Of a DNA stretch of 64,000 nt, positions 1 to 11,556 are shown piece after piece. Source of the stretch: Blepharisma japonicum (taxonomy: Eukaryota; Ciliophora; Heterotrichea; Heterotrichida; Blepharismidae). A program made the position numbers and the translations under genes. Every line of letters begins with the position of its first letter. Within the stretch, counting starts at the first letter, position 1. The DNA lies in the NCBI GenBank assembly GCA_949751835.1, contig CATKHK010000094.1, positions 1-64,000 on the forward strand, in the 5' to 3' direction. Below the pieces are notes generated by a model. It ran no database searches and was not told where the DNA came from. It was given only the letters and a program-made list of their open reading frames with translations.

Positions 1-119
1 CAGAGCAGCCCTAAGTTACTGCACTTTCTTTCAAAAGTGATACCCAGGCAATTGGCACAATAACCCTCAGGCAAACAGCTGCATCCCTGATCGCGAAACA
101 GCTGGAGGTCAAAACTCAT
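1..119 (-). CDS. N-terminal part of an unrecognised Cys-rich protein, cut by the window edge
   Basis: A minus-strand frame opens with ATG at 119 and stays open for 39 codons to the window edge. It encodes a Cys-rich start with a CSC pair, then a CANC pair and one more Cys (residues 13, 15, 22, 25 and 35). The spacing suggests a small metal-binding or disulfide domain, but I do not recognise it. The segment is richer in G+C than the flanking AT-rich DNA, which supports coding. Most of the gene lies outside the window. Confidence 0.45.
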   Translation of the reverse strand, partial: MSFDLQLFRDQGCSCLPEGYCANCLGITFERKCSNLGLL

Positions 120-2469
120 TTGTGGAAACTAGGGGTCGTAGCAGTAAAACCCTTGTAATAAGGGTTATAATGCAGCAGAATATAGAAATTTTGGGAGTAC
201 GTTCCACACATGGGTACTTGCACTCTTACTCTATTTCCATTTTTCTTTTCGACCCCTCTTATATATACAAAAAAAAAATTTCCTTATTTTTTTGCTATGG
301 AGCCATTTTGGAAAAATGACTAAGTCAAAATGGATAAAAAATTAAAGATGGAGGAAGACGAAGGAGGTATAAAAAGGGTGTGCTCAAAAACCCATTGAAA
401 TTTTAATTCGCTGGAAATTGGCTAGAACCTGTTAAAATCTCAAGCAAATCAAAGAATGCATATGTTTTAGGTTCCTTATGAATAATTAAATACTTCTTGG
501 CGATATTTTCTACTTTAGATTAATGATGATATTTTTTTACAATTATCGCGGTATAAATTTATATTTATTGAGAAAGTGATCAAAATTACTATATAGCTCA
601 TATTGGCTAAAAGAATTATAGCAAGCTGAGAAAAAGCAAATTGGTTTTTTTAAAAATATTTCAGAGGATTTAATTAATAGGATTAGATCTTTAAGTTTTA
701 TAGCATATCAGCTTTGAAATAAAATATACTGATAATATAAAATTATGATTTTAAGCAGATTTATTGTAAGCATAAATTATTAAGTTTTCACGATAATGTC
801 TTTATAGGCACTTTTGCTAAGTTTAAGCAGCGGAATGGATGATAGTTCATTAGATTGTTTGAAAATCGCCATAAGTCCTAAATTTTTATTCGTTATCCCT
901 TTTGGCTATTTCTCTCTTCAATAATTTCTCGTTTTCCACATCAGCAAAGAGCAAATTCTCTTATGAAAATTATTTAAATCAGAAGGATATCTGTTGCAGA
1001 GGCTTATATGTTTGGTCAAATATAAAGAATTTTCAATATGTTTTTAAATTTTATTTTAACTACAGCTGAATTTATGCTATTGACTTTGTGCTATCATATA
1101 TCTCCTTACCTAAAATACAATTAAATTTGCCCCCAGGTTTTCCGCTAGATTTGATAAAGTTTAGATAAGATTTGAGTGCTTTCTTTAATTTTTAAGATCA
1201 AAAATTGTTGTTACGTATACTCATGCAAGTTTGTTGATTGCTAATTAAACCGTTCAATGCCACTGAAAATCGCAGTAAAAGTCTATTAAAGGAATTTCCA
1301 AATTTTTATAATTTATCTTAATCAAAATTAATTAAATAAAGAATGAAAATATAAAATATGCTTTTTTTTCATACATGCTCATTTCAAGCATCGCTTTTAT
1401 TGACCTCACTTGATATCCATACTCAGTCGAATGCAATCTCTTGCATTTATCAAAATCTTTGTTTGTTCTTTCCAAATACATAAAGTATTGGAGTAAAAGA
1501 ATCTTTATAAGCGAATACAACAATCGATTTGTATGAGAATGCCAAAAATCAAAATATTTTCATTAATTATCACACTATGCATTCACTTGATGCTTTTGAG
1601 TAAAATCAAAATTTCATCGATTTTCTGTTCAAGCCAAAAATGCAGGCAAGATTTGAGTTGATATCATTATCTATTAAACCAAAACAATATAAATTTTGTT
1701 TGAAATATATCATTGAGGGGTAGTAGATATCAGAACTTGTGCACATAATCCTTATTTATTATAAGGAAACCCCTAATAGAAAACTATTACTATATTAGAG
1801 AATTCCCATTCGGAATTTGGGCAAAGGGTGCAACTTTGTTTATAAGCTCTGAATCTCCAGATTTTTTCCCTTTTTCTCACTCCTTGCTTTATTTATAAAC
1901 AGTTGCTATATTTTTATAATATGTGCCAATAAGATAAAAATGAATTTTTCATTGTATCTGGGAAGTCTTTTGCAAAGTTTACAAAAATATTGTTGAATTT
2001 GTTTTACAGGTAGGCAATTTCTATTAAATACATAGACAAGATGATTGATTAAATTTATAGCTGCCTTAGGCCATGATTAAAAAAAAGTAATCCACCTTAT
2101 TAATAATCAAATTTTAGATAGACTTAATTTAATTTTATTTAATGTAAAGTTTAGCCTATAGAGTAGCAAATTTTTTCTGTCTTTCTATTAGCTGAGCATT
2201 ATTTGAGCTAAAAATCGACTGCTTTTGTTCAATTTCTTTTAGGGGATTTTGGTTTCTAGGCTATATTTTGAGATTCTTAAATTTCTCTTTATATTCAATA
2301 ATATTTTCTGCAATTGCTGAGCAAGTTTTTGGAGTAATTCAATGCAATCATGTTTAGTGTATTTTTAATATAAAATTAGATGCTTTTCAGGATGATTTCA
2401 AATAGGATTTGCTTGAATTTCTTATAAAGTAGGGCTCCTTCTAATTTTAAATTTTAATTAATTATTAAA
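120..2469. other. AT-rich stretch without a supported gene
   Basis: About 2.3 kb of very AT-rich sequence with stops in all frames. The only longer open stretch is on the minus strand between about 1332 and 1562 (some 76 codons with TGA read as Trp, no ATG near its start). It matches nothing I know. A short stretch near 1625 resembles sequence near 4895 and 17030 in the membrane-protein cluster, so part of this DNA may be old debris from that cluster. Confidence 0.5.
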
Positions 2470-2830
2470 TTATTTTAATTGTTTCTTATCTAGATTATTA
2501 ATTAATCTAGCTCGACTGTTTGCATACAAAGAGTCCTCAGGATTGAGTCTGGTTGCTTCATTATAACATTCTATTGCTTCAAGGTCTCTTTCTAAGCAGC
2601 TTAGTGCGTTTCCTTTATTATAATGGGTAATAGCATAATCAGGGTCAAGTTCAAATGTTTTATTATAAGATTCTATTGCATCAAGTTTCTTCCTAAAGCA
2701 TTAAGAGAATCTCATTTACCATTATACGTACCTATAATATCAGGATCGAGCTCTATTGCTTCGTTATAGCATTCTATAGCTTCGATTTCTCTAATTGCAA
2801 TAATTGTTTCAGTGAAAATAAGAAAATTGT
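2470..2830 (-). pseudogene. TPR-repeat gene relic
   Basis: The minus strand encodes at least three tetratricopeptide-like units with the signature AIECYNEAIELDPD and AIESYNKTFELDPDYA, ending at a TAA at 2470-2472. Between the first and second unit the frame changes by a small indel, and no start codon or further repeats lie upstream. This is the 3' end of a decayed TPR gene. TPR proteins with this consensus are scaffolds for protein-protein contacts. The product cannot be named further. Confidence 0.7.
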
Positions 2831-3029
2831 ATAATGCAATGCAATCATCAACATAAAATCAACTTAAATTATGGCAGAAATTTAACTTTATTCATATGAT
2901 GACAAATATTCGAATCGATAAAGTATAATATATAATACTCGGATTCTTTTATTGAAACATGATACAATAAAAAGCAAACAGATTTAAAAATCAATAGAGC
3001 AAAATCAGTAAGCTTTTTTATACTGAGAA

Positions 3030-3646
3030 TGATCATACGTTACTATATAAAGCCTGAAGTTCAAAAGCCATATTAATAAAATGAGCTTGAAAATTGAAGA
3101 AAATTGAGAAATCAGCCTCATAAAGATCACAAAAATTTTATAAATTTGGCACTATCTAAAAGTGTTAGTCCTAAAGAGTTCAAATAGAAAGAGATTTCAC
3201 TTTGATGAACTTCAAAAAGTTTTAAATGGATATCGTAAACGAAAAATAAAAAAAACATAAATAAGTTGCTTTTCTTTATTTAAGCTTGCTGATCAGAGCT
3301 TAGAGATTATAAGTAAGTTAAAAAAGATCAAGCATAAGAAAATGATTCAAATAATCATTTTGTTAGTATATTTGAGGTCCTATTAATATATAAATATTAA
3401 TTAATAAAAATGTAACAGTCAGAAATTTTTATTTATTTATAATTATACAATATATGCCAAAGAAAAGTCCCAAAGAGAAAATAACTTATAAAAAAAAAAA
3501 AATCAGACTATGTAATATTTTCTTGGTTGTTGCATGGCTTTAAGTATCTAAAAGTGTAAAATAGTCAATAAAGACTAACGACAAAAGAGCAAGTCAAATA
3601 ATCATTCAGCTATTTTATTAATTTAGAAAAAATGAACCAAAAATTT
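3030..3646 (-). pseudogene. Decayed copy of the cluster membrane-protein gene (N-terminal half)
   Basis: This stretch matches the 5' half of the intact gene at 5122-6159 in two blocks: about 3030-3240 (the loop with LKSLGLD-like coding) and about 3490-3646 (the first membrane segments and the leader). They are separated by some 250 bp of unrelated AT-rich sequence. Many stops and indels interrupt it. It shows that the tandem array once extended further to the left. Confidence 0.7.
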
Positions 3647-3678
3647 ACCCTTTTTCCAATAAATGTAAAATAAATAAA

Positions 3679-4671
3679 CTAATATATTATTCTATAAATT
3701 ATCCTTACAATCCAAATCTGGCAATAAACTGAGAAGGTATTTGATGGTGCTTGAAAATTGTCACTTAAATCTCCATCTTCTGGGTACACTAAAAGATTTC
3801 CTACAGTTCATGATGATATATAAAACATCGTTTCTTTTAAGATTCAAATTTCTCCTCATAAAGCAGCAACTAAATTATATGTAAGATGCATGGCATATAT
3901 AAAAAATATATTCAAGAAATATATTTTGCATATTTTCCTCGTGTTTTCTTCTATTCCAAAGCGCTTTCCGACATTTGCTCAGGTTATTATGAAAAATTCA
4001 TAAAGTGCTAAAAAGGAAACTATAAAATAAAATGTAAGTAAATAGAAAATTCCAAAAGAAATTAATCAGAAAGAAATATCAATAATATCAAGTTTAGGAA
4101 AAAGTAGCTTTTTTAGTCAAAAAACTGTAGCAGCAATGATAATAAAAACATATTTACCCATAATATTATAAATATCATCATTATATGAAGTATATTTCAT
4201 AAATTTTACTCATGCTATTGCAAAAACAAAGACTGATACACCAAACATAATAAAATACTCATTTTCTCTTGCAGAATAACTGTAAAGCAAAAATAATAGA
4301 GGATTAATCATCCCAAAAAAGAAAGACCAATAAGCCTTTGTTGTTTGAGAACTATCAAATATTATAAACAGAGATATAAAGCTTGAAGCTCAGAAGCCAT
4401 AATAATCAATTAAGCTTGAGTATTGGAGAAGAGTTAGAAATAAATTTCACAAAGATCGCAAAAAATCTAAAATGCTAATGTTTTCTAAACCTATAAAATT
4501 CCAATAGAGTGAAATTTCAGTGTGATAAGCTCCAAAAAGAGTTAGTGGGATGTAATTGATGAAAAATAAACAAAATAGCCTTTCTGCCAACTTCTCTCTA
4601 TTTATTCTTGGATCTAAATAGTTTGGGGCTAAAATTACGTCTATAATTGCCAAGCATAAAATAATAAGCAT
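3679..4671 (-). CDS. Multi-pass membrane protein, cluster family, copy 1
   Basis: The frame is open for 330 residues when TGA is read as Trp, with ATG at 4671 and a TAG stop. It carries about eight hydrophobic segments: a leader-like MLIILCLAIIDVI, a FINYIPLTL segment, three to four central helices, and a C-terminal pair. The end holds the family signature LWGEIWILKE, then NLLVYPEDGD and a final YCQIWIVR. I recognise no known transporter, channel or enzyme motif. The protein is probably embedded in the plasma or an internal membrane. The neighbours are paralogues on the same strand. The start is the first ATG after an in-frame stop. Confidence 0.8.
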
Positions 4672-4865
4672 TTATTTATATTAATTTTGGGTTGGCCCAG
4701 CCCGGACAAATAGCAATCAAAAATTTATTCAATTAATAATACTACTAAATAAAAATTATCTTTTTAGTGTATCAGCTGTTTAACTAGAATTCTGTTGCGC
4801 TCCCTCAATTAAATTAGGTCGAAATTTATTTTTTATAAAAATTATTATTCTCACTATAAATTAAG

Positions 4866-5121
4866 AAGTAAAATCGAATTCTCTCTGAAATTTATACCAT
4901 CAAGCCAAAAATGCTTAGTCAAATTGCTTTTATAAGCTTTGAAATGCATTATATAAAAATGTTTCTCCTATCATAATTTTACTGATATTTTCTTCTGTTT
5001 GAATTATTAAACAAGGATTTATAAATGCAAATTGAAAAGGAGAAATATATCGATAAGAGTGCTTCACCCCAATAGCAATAATTAATGATACTAAACTTAA
5101 TTCCAGACTTTAATTAATTAA
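4866..5121 (-). pseudogene. Short coding relic at the left edge of the duplicated unit
   Basis: On the minus strand a frame of about 57 codons ends at TAA 4930-4932 and reads like protein (it includes YRYISPFQFAFI). The same stretch recurs near 9233-9480, where it contains stops. It has no start and no recognised family. It marks the left boundary of the 4.2-kb duplication, since similarity between the two copies begins at about 4866 and 9233. Confidence 0.45.
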
Positions 5122-6159
5122 TTAATTAATCAGATTAAGAATCCCTCTTATTATCCAAATTTGGCAATAAATTGAGATTGAATTCAACAGACCTTCAGAA
5201 AGATTATCACTATTTTCATTTTTTGGATAAACCAAAACATATCCTACTCCTCCAGCTTCAATAATAAACATTATTTCTTTTAACGATCAAAACTCTCCTC
5301 ATAGAGCTTCAACTAGTTGATTAGTGAGAAACATAGCATAAGAAAAAAATGCAATTAAAGCATATGCGCTAAGTATTTTTCATGCATTTTCTTCAATATT
5401 AAAATGCATTTTGCGATGTTCTTGAAACCTTGCTCAAAGAATTGAAAAATAATATAAAGTAGCTACATATGAAATAGAATAATAAGCTATAAGTAAATAC
5501 AAAACTCCAGAAGAAAAATAAAAGACCAGTAAATAATAAGAAATATCAAAAATATCAAGTTCATACAAAAAAAACCTTTTGAGTGTAAGCATTGTAGTAA
5601 CTATAATAAGATAAAGATATTTATCCATAGTTCGAGACATCCCTTTTGTTTTTATGCTCCTATAATTGAGCTTCAAAAATGTTAAAATAAATAGTCCAAT
5701 ATTTATTCCATATAATATAAAATATTCCTCATTATTTCTTACAGAAACATTGCAAAGCATAAAGAAAAAAGTATTGGTCATACCTATCAAGCAAGAAAAA
5801 TATGCCAATAAATCTTGAGAATAGTCATATAACATTACTAGAGATATAAAGCCCGATATCCAAAAGCTATACCAATAAAACAAACTTGAGCATTCAAGAA
5901 AATTGATAAATCAGCTTCATATAAATCGTAAAAGGCCTAGAATGCTTGCGTTGTCAATTAAGTCAAGCCCTAAAGACTTCAGATAAAGAGATATTTCATT
6001 CTGATAAACTTCAAAAAGTCCTAAAGGAATATAGTTTATAAAAAATAATAAAAATCAGGCGTATGCAATATTTTCTTGGTTTTTGTATGGCCTTAAGTAT
6101 CTGAAAGTGTAAAATAAGTCAAGAAAGATTAAAGATAAAAGAAGAAGCCAAATTATCAT
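5122..6159 (-). CDS. Multi-pass membrane protein, cluster family, copy 2
   Basis: The frame encodes 345 residues with TGA as Trp; ATG is at 6159 and TAA ends it. The layout matches copy 1: N-terminal hydrophobic leader (MIIWLLLLSLIFLDLF), FFINYIPLGLFEVY, then several membrane helices, LWGEFWSLKE, VGYVLVYPKN and a terminal YCQIWIIRG. The shared signature LWGE-W-LKE...LVYP shows that copies 1 and 2 are one family despite divergence. No enzymatic residues are recognisable. The gene lies about 95 bp from the downstream start of copy 3 on the same strand. A shortened relative is at 9482-10243. Confidence 0.8.
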
Positions 6160-6254
6160 TCAGCTATTTATTAATTCAGAAAAAATGAACCAAAAAATTT
6201 AGGATTCCCAATAAATTAATGCATATATAGCTTAGACTTCTTAAGATAATTAAA

Positions 6255-7271
6255 CTAGTATATATTTCTATAAACTATCCTTGCAATCAAAATCTGGCAA
6301 TAAACTGAGAAGGTATTTGATGGTGCTTGAAAAGTGTCTTTATAATCTCCATCTTCTGGGTACATTAAAAGATTGCCTACAGTGCATGATGATATCAAAA
6401 ACATCATTTCTTTTAAGATTCAAATTTCTCCTCATAAAGCAGCAACTAAATTATATGTAAGATGCATAGCATATATAAAAAAAGCATTCAAGAAATATAT
6501 TTTGCATATTTTTCACGTGCTTTCTTCGATTTTATAGCCTTTTCCATACTTTTCTTTGAAATCTGCTCAGGTTACTATAAAAAAATCATAGACTGCTAAT
6601 AAGGCAACTGCAAAATAAAATGCAAGTGAATAAAATATTCCAAAAGATAAAGAAATAGAAATAAATCAGAAAGAAATATCAAAATTATCAAGTTTAGGAA
6701 AAAGTAGCTTTTTTAGTCAAAAAACTGTAGCGACAATGATAATAAAAACATATTTGCCCATAATATCATGAATATCACCGCTATATCAATCATGTTTTAT
6801 AAATTTGACTCATGCTATTGCAAATACAAAGACTGATACACCATACATAATAAAATACTCATTTTCTCCTGCAGAATGACTGTAAAGCAAAAATAATAGA
6901 GGTTTAATCATCCCAAAAAAGCAAGACCAATAAGCCTTTGCTATTTGAGAACTATCATATACTATAATCAGAGACATAAAGCCTGAAGCTCAGAAGCCAT
7001 AAAAATAAACTAAGCTTGGGTATTGGAGAAGAGTAAAAAATCAGTTTCACAAAAATCGCAAAAAATCTAAATAGTCAATGCTTTCTAAACCTATAAAATT
7101 CCAATAGAGTGAAATTTCAGTGTGATAAGCTTCATAAAGAGTTAGTGGGATGTAATTGATGAAAAATAAACAAAATAGCCTTTCTGCCGACTTTTCTCTA
7201 CTTATACATGGATCTAAATAGTTTGGCGACAAAATTATTTCGATAATTGCCAAGCATAAAATAATAAGCAT
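6255..7271 (-). CDS. Multi-pass membrane protein, cluster family, copy 3
   Basis: The product has 338 residues and is closely related to copy 1 (3679-4671) and most similar to the copy at 10340-11359. ATG is at 7271 and TAG ends the gene. It contains FINYIPLTLYEAY, the central helices, a charged loop DFKEKYGKGYKIEE before the last membrane pair, LWGEIWILKE and LLMYPEDGD. Several Trp codons are TGA. Function is unknown. An integral membrane location follows from the hydrophobicity. Confidence 0.8.
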
Positions 7272-7374
7272 TTATTTATATTAATAAGCTTTTGGGTAGG
7301 CTCAGCATGTAAAACAGACATCAAAAATTTATTCAATTAATAATACTGCTAAAAAAATATTACTAAAATTAAGC

Positions 7375-8407
7375 TTATATTATTAAAATCATAATTAGTT
7401 TTCTCACTATCCAAGCTTGTAATCAAGCTCCAACCGCATTTGAAAAATTTGGACCCATCTGCTGCTGATCTTGATCTGGAAAAATTAAAATATGTCCACA
7501 TGCCCCAACTCCAATCATAAAGAGTCCTTCCTTTAAAACTCATATCTCATCTCCCACTAGTCAACTAATCAAATTATTAGAAAAAATCATCTCAATTATA
7601 AAGCCAACAAAAACTGCATAAATTTTTATAATTTTTAGAAAATTTTGCTTAAAAAAATGAACTTTTTTGAATCTTTCTGTAAATTCCTTGAATAAAGTTT
7701 GTAAATATTCAAAAAGAGATACATAGCATATCAGAAAGAAAAATAAAATAAAAAAAGTTATTCAAAGATATGATCCAAGGTAGCAAATAAATTTAAGAAT
7801 GTCAAATAAACCAGTATCTGGTAAGCAAAGAAATTTTATCGTTAAAAGCGTATTAATTAAAAATGATAAACTGTATCAGGTCATAGCTAGCTCTATCTGA
7901 TTAAAGAATATATTTGGTTTGATAAGATTAATACAAGTCATAACAAATATTGTAAAAAATGCAATATAAAGTATCAAAATTTTTTCATCATTTGAGAAGA
8001 TATAGTAAACTAAGAAGCACAATGCATTTGCTAGTGCAAAAAAACATGATATAAGTTTATCATCAGGCTTTTGACGAGCTATAATTTCCAATTAGAGACA
8101 TTATACCAAAAATCCAAAATAAATTTCAGATAAAACCGAATAAATAATGAAAAGCTTCGATAGTTAGATTTCATATCGGATTTAATCATAAAATAGGTAT
8201 AAGTATAAAACTTACATCAATTTCACTTATAATAGCAGAAATTCATTCACTGATTATTTGTGATAGTAATAAAAGGATGTAATTTGCCGCAAATAAGAAA
8301 AATAAAGAAGTTGGGATCTTTTCTTTTGCTGAAAACCTTATATGTTTCTTAATAATGCAACAGTCAAAAAGAAATAGAGAGAAAACTATCATCCAAAGGG
8401 TTATCAT
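7375..8407 (-). pseudogene. Frameshifted membrane-protein gene, cluster family, copy 4
   Basis: The gene aligns over its whole length with the intact copy at 11557-12588. One extra T in a T-run near 8070 shifts the frame after about 113 codons. Without it the gene would encode 343 residues, the same as the paralogue. The C-terminal signature in the true frame is LVGDEIWVLKEGLF, then HILIFPDQDQ and AWLQAWIVRK. Apart from this one base the reading frame is intact, so the break is recent, or is an assembly error in a homopolymer. Confidence 0.75.
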
Positions 8408-8542
8408 ATTTTATAATCTTTGCAATTAAAAAGACATTGATGAACTAGCTAATTTAAAAATTTTAAATGCTATTTTAACTCAAAATTTTGTTTTCTCAAT
8501 AAATAGAGTTTATAAATATTTAATCTCTGCGCTTAAGATTAA

Positions 8543-9160
8543 TTAAGGAATGTAATGATAAACTGTGTTATCATTTTCACTTCTCATTAAGAAATCTCTG
8601 TTAATTAGACTTTCTATTTGATCACTTATCATTGACACTTTTGGTTTAAAATTTTGCATTTATTGAAATACTTCCTCTATCATGTCTTGATGCTTTATTA
8701 TTTTCGATTTTTTTGCAATTTTAATTAAAATTGAATCAATTATGTTTTTTCTTTCATTTAGAATCGCAGTTTCTTCTTTCTTTTGAATTGATTCACTCCT
8801 AGAAATCATCTTCGGGAGATAGTTTATCTTCATATTTTTTGACTGAAAATCCTCATTAATTTCAATTTTCCCATCGATATTGAGTTTTTTTCCTTTGCTT
8901 TCTTTCTTTAGAAGTTGATATTTTGGATTAAAAAATTTTATTAAATTGGCTTTTAAAGTTGTTTCTCGTAACTTAGAATTTTCAATCATTTCTTTAACAG
9001 TGAAGGAATTTTTTTGATTAAACATTAATAATAAAGCAGCTTGATAAGGATTTACAATGCAAATATAATTATTCGGAGTGAACATTGTTGCTAAGTCTAT
9101 AGTTCCTGATGCCATAGTTCAAGTAATCTTTCGCTTATGATATTTTTCTAAGATATATAA
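8543..9160 (-). pseudogene. 3' fragment of the cullin gene
   Basis: This is nearly identical to the last 200 codons of the complete cullin at 12722-14920, starting within the cullin-homology domain (near the KRKLT-like segment) and running to the C terminus. A TAA replaces a codon near 8660 in the neddylation region. Similarity stops abruptly near 9160, where the duplicated unit ends. There is no 5' part and no start, so it should not make a working cullin. Confidence 0.85.
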
Positions 9161-9481
9161 AGTGCAGACTATCATTAGCAATTTTGGGATATTTTCAAAA
9201 TTCAAAGTTAACCAAAATCGTTTAATATTTTAAAGTAAAATCGAATTCTCTCTGAAATTTATATCATTAAGCCAAAAATGCTTTAGTCAAATTGTTTTTA
9301 TAATCTTTAAAATGCATTATATAAAAATGTTTCTCCTATCATAATTTTACTGATATTTTCTTATGTTTGAATTATTAAGCAAGGATATATAAATGCAAAT
9401 TGAAAAGGAGAAATATAACGATAAGAGTGCTTCACCTAAATAGCAATAATTAATGATACTAAACTTAATTTCAGATTTTAA

Positions 9482-10243
9482 TTAATTAATCAAATTAAGA
9501 ATTCTTCTTATTATCCAGATTTGGCAATAAATTGATATTGAATTCAACAAACCTTCAGATAGATTATCACTATTTTCATTTTTTGGATAAACCAAAACAC
9601 ATCCTACTCCTCAAGCTGCAATAACAAACATTATTTCTTTTAACGATCAAAACTCTCCTCATAGAGCTTCAACTAGTTGATTAGTAAGAAACATAGCATA
9701 AGAAAAAAATGCAATTAAAGCATATGCGCTAAGTATTTTTCATGCATTTTCTTCAATATTAAAATGCATTTTGCGATGTTCTTGAAACCATGCTCAAATA
9801 ATTGAAAAATAATATAAAGTAGCAGCATATGAAATAGAATAATAAGTTATAAGTAAATACAAAACTCCAGAAGAAAAATAAAAGACCAGTAAATAATAAG
9901 AAATATCAAGTTCGTACAAAAAAACCCTTTTGAGTGTAAGCATTGTAGTAACTATAATAAGATAAAGATATTTATCCATAGTTCGAGACATCCCTTTTGT
10001 TTTTATGCTCCTATAATTGAGCACAATGCTTGCATTGTCAATTAAGTCAAACCCTAAAGACTTCAGATAAAGAGATATTTCATTCTGATATACCTCAAAA
10101 AGTCCTAAAGGAATATAGTTTATAAAAAATAATAAAAATCAGGCGTATGCAATATTTTCTTGGTTTTTGTATGGCCTTAAGTATCTAAAAGTGTAAAATA
10201 AGTCAAGGAAGATTAAAGATAAAAGAAGAAGCCAAATAATCAT
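9482..10243 (-). CDS. Multi-pass membrane protein, cluster family, copy 5 (internally shortened)
   Basis: The frame encodes 253 residues and is the paralogue of the 345-residue copy 2. A block of about 266 bp has been lost after LGLDLIDNASI, joining it straight to LNYRSIKTKGMSR. The frame remains open to the same C terminus (LWGEFWSLKE, CVLVYPKN, YCQIWIIRR). Two to three membrane segments are lost, so the topology must differ from its relatives. The unbroken frame could mean a working short form or simply a recent deletion. Confidence 0.65.
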
Positions 10244-10339
10244 TCAGCTATTTTATTAATTTAGAAAAAATGAACCAAAAAATTTAGGATTCCCAATAAA
10301 TTAATGCATATATAGTTTAGACTTCTTAAGATAATTAAA

Positions 10340-11359
10340 CTAATATATAATTCTATAAATTATCCTGACAACCCAAATCTGGCAATAAACTGAGAAGGTA
10401 TTTGATTGTGCTTGAAAAGTGTCAATATAATCTCCATCTTCTGGGTACATTAAAAGATTGCCTACAGTGCATGATGATATCAAAAACATCATTTCTTTTA
10501 AGATTCAAATTTCTCCTCATATATCAGCAACTAAATTATATGTAAGATGCATAGCATATATAAAAAATATAATCAAGAAATATATTTTGCATATTTTTCA
10601 CGTGCTTTTTTCGATTTTATAGCCTTTTCCATACTTTTCTTTGAAATCTGCTCAGGTTACTATAAAAAAATCATAGACAGCTAATAAGGAAACTATAAAA
10701 TAAAATGCGAGTGAATAAAAAATTCCGAAAGATAAAGAAATAGAAATAAATCAGAAAAAAATATCAAAATTATCAAGTTTAGGAAAAGGTACCTTTATAA
10801 AAAAAAAAACTGTATCAACAATGAAAATAAAATAATATTTAACCATAATATCATGAATATCATCAGCGTCATATAAATTAATCTTTACAAATTTTGCCCA
10901 TGCTGATGCAAATACAAAGACTGATACACCATACATAATAAAATATTCATTTTCTCCTGCAGAATGACTGTAAAGCAAAAATAATAGAGGATTAATCATC
11001 TCAAAAAAGTAAGGTCAATGTGCCTTTATTGTTTGAGAACTATCATATACTATAATCAGTGATATAAAGCTTGAAGCTCAGAAGCCATAAAAATAAACTG
11101 AGCTTGAGTATTGGAGAAGAGTAAGAAATGAATTTCACAAAAATCGCAAAAAATCTAAATAAGTAATGTTTTCTAAACCTATAAAATTCCAATAGAGTGA
11201 AATTTCAGTATGATAAACTTCAAAAAGAGTTAGTGGGATGTAATTGATGAAAAATAAACAAAATAGCCTTTCTGCCGACTTTTCTCTACTTACTCTTGGA
11301 TCTAAATAGTTTGGTGACAAAATTACATCGATAATTGCCAAGCATAAAATAATAAGCAT
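10340..11359 (-). CDS. Multi-pass membrane protein, cluster family, copy 6
   Basis: The product has 339 residues, from ATG at 11359 to a TAG stop. It is nearly identical to copy 3 at its ends. The central part (KFVKINLYDADDIHDIMVKY, then FFFIKVPFPK) has diverged more. It keeps FINYIPLTLFEVY, the long charged loop before the last membrane pair, and the ending YCQIWVVRII. The family signature reads IWGEIWILKE. Function is unknown; it is an integral membrane protein by hydrophobicity. Confidence 0.8.
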
Positions 11360-11556
11360 TTATTTATATAAATAAGCCAGTTATTGAAGCTCCTCTGCCC
11401 TTGGCTAGGCTCAGCATGTAGAACAGAAATCAAAAATTTATTCAATTAATAATACTGCTAATTTCTTAATCATATCCCAATAATAATTTTTGAAAATCAT
11501 AAAGTCATTTCATGAGAATTCACAAATATACTTAGAAAATTTTACTAAAATTAAGC

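Larger units (their letters stand above)
4866..9160. repeat. Direct segmental duplication, unit 1
   Basis: This unit and the one at 9233-13330 carry the same series in the same order: relic, membrane gene type 2, type 1, type 4 and the 3' end of cullin. Homologous stretches are nearly identical over long runs. Unit 1 ends inside the cullin sequence, so its cullin is only a fragment. About 70 bp of unrelated sequence (9161-9232) separates the units. The pattern fits unequal exchange within the array. Confidence 0.85.

Noticed and set aside
1332-1562. 76-codon minus-strand open stretch
   Set aside because: No ATG near its start, no recognised similarity; kept only as a remark.
7349-7543. Minus-strand frame starting MSFKGRTLYDW, repeated at 11510-11725
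   Set aside because: It is a shadow. The correct frame over the same DNA continues the family signature GDEIWVLKEGLF once TGA is read as Trp.
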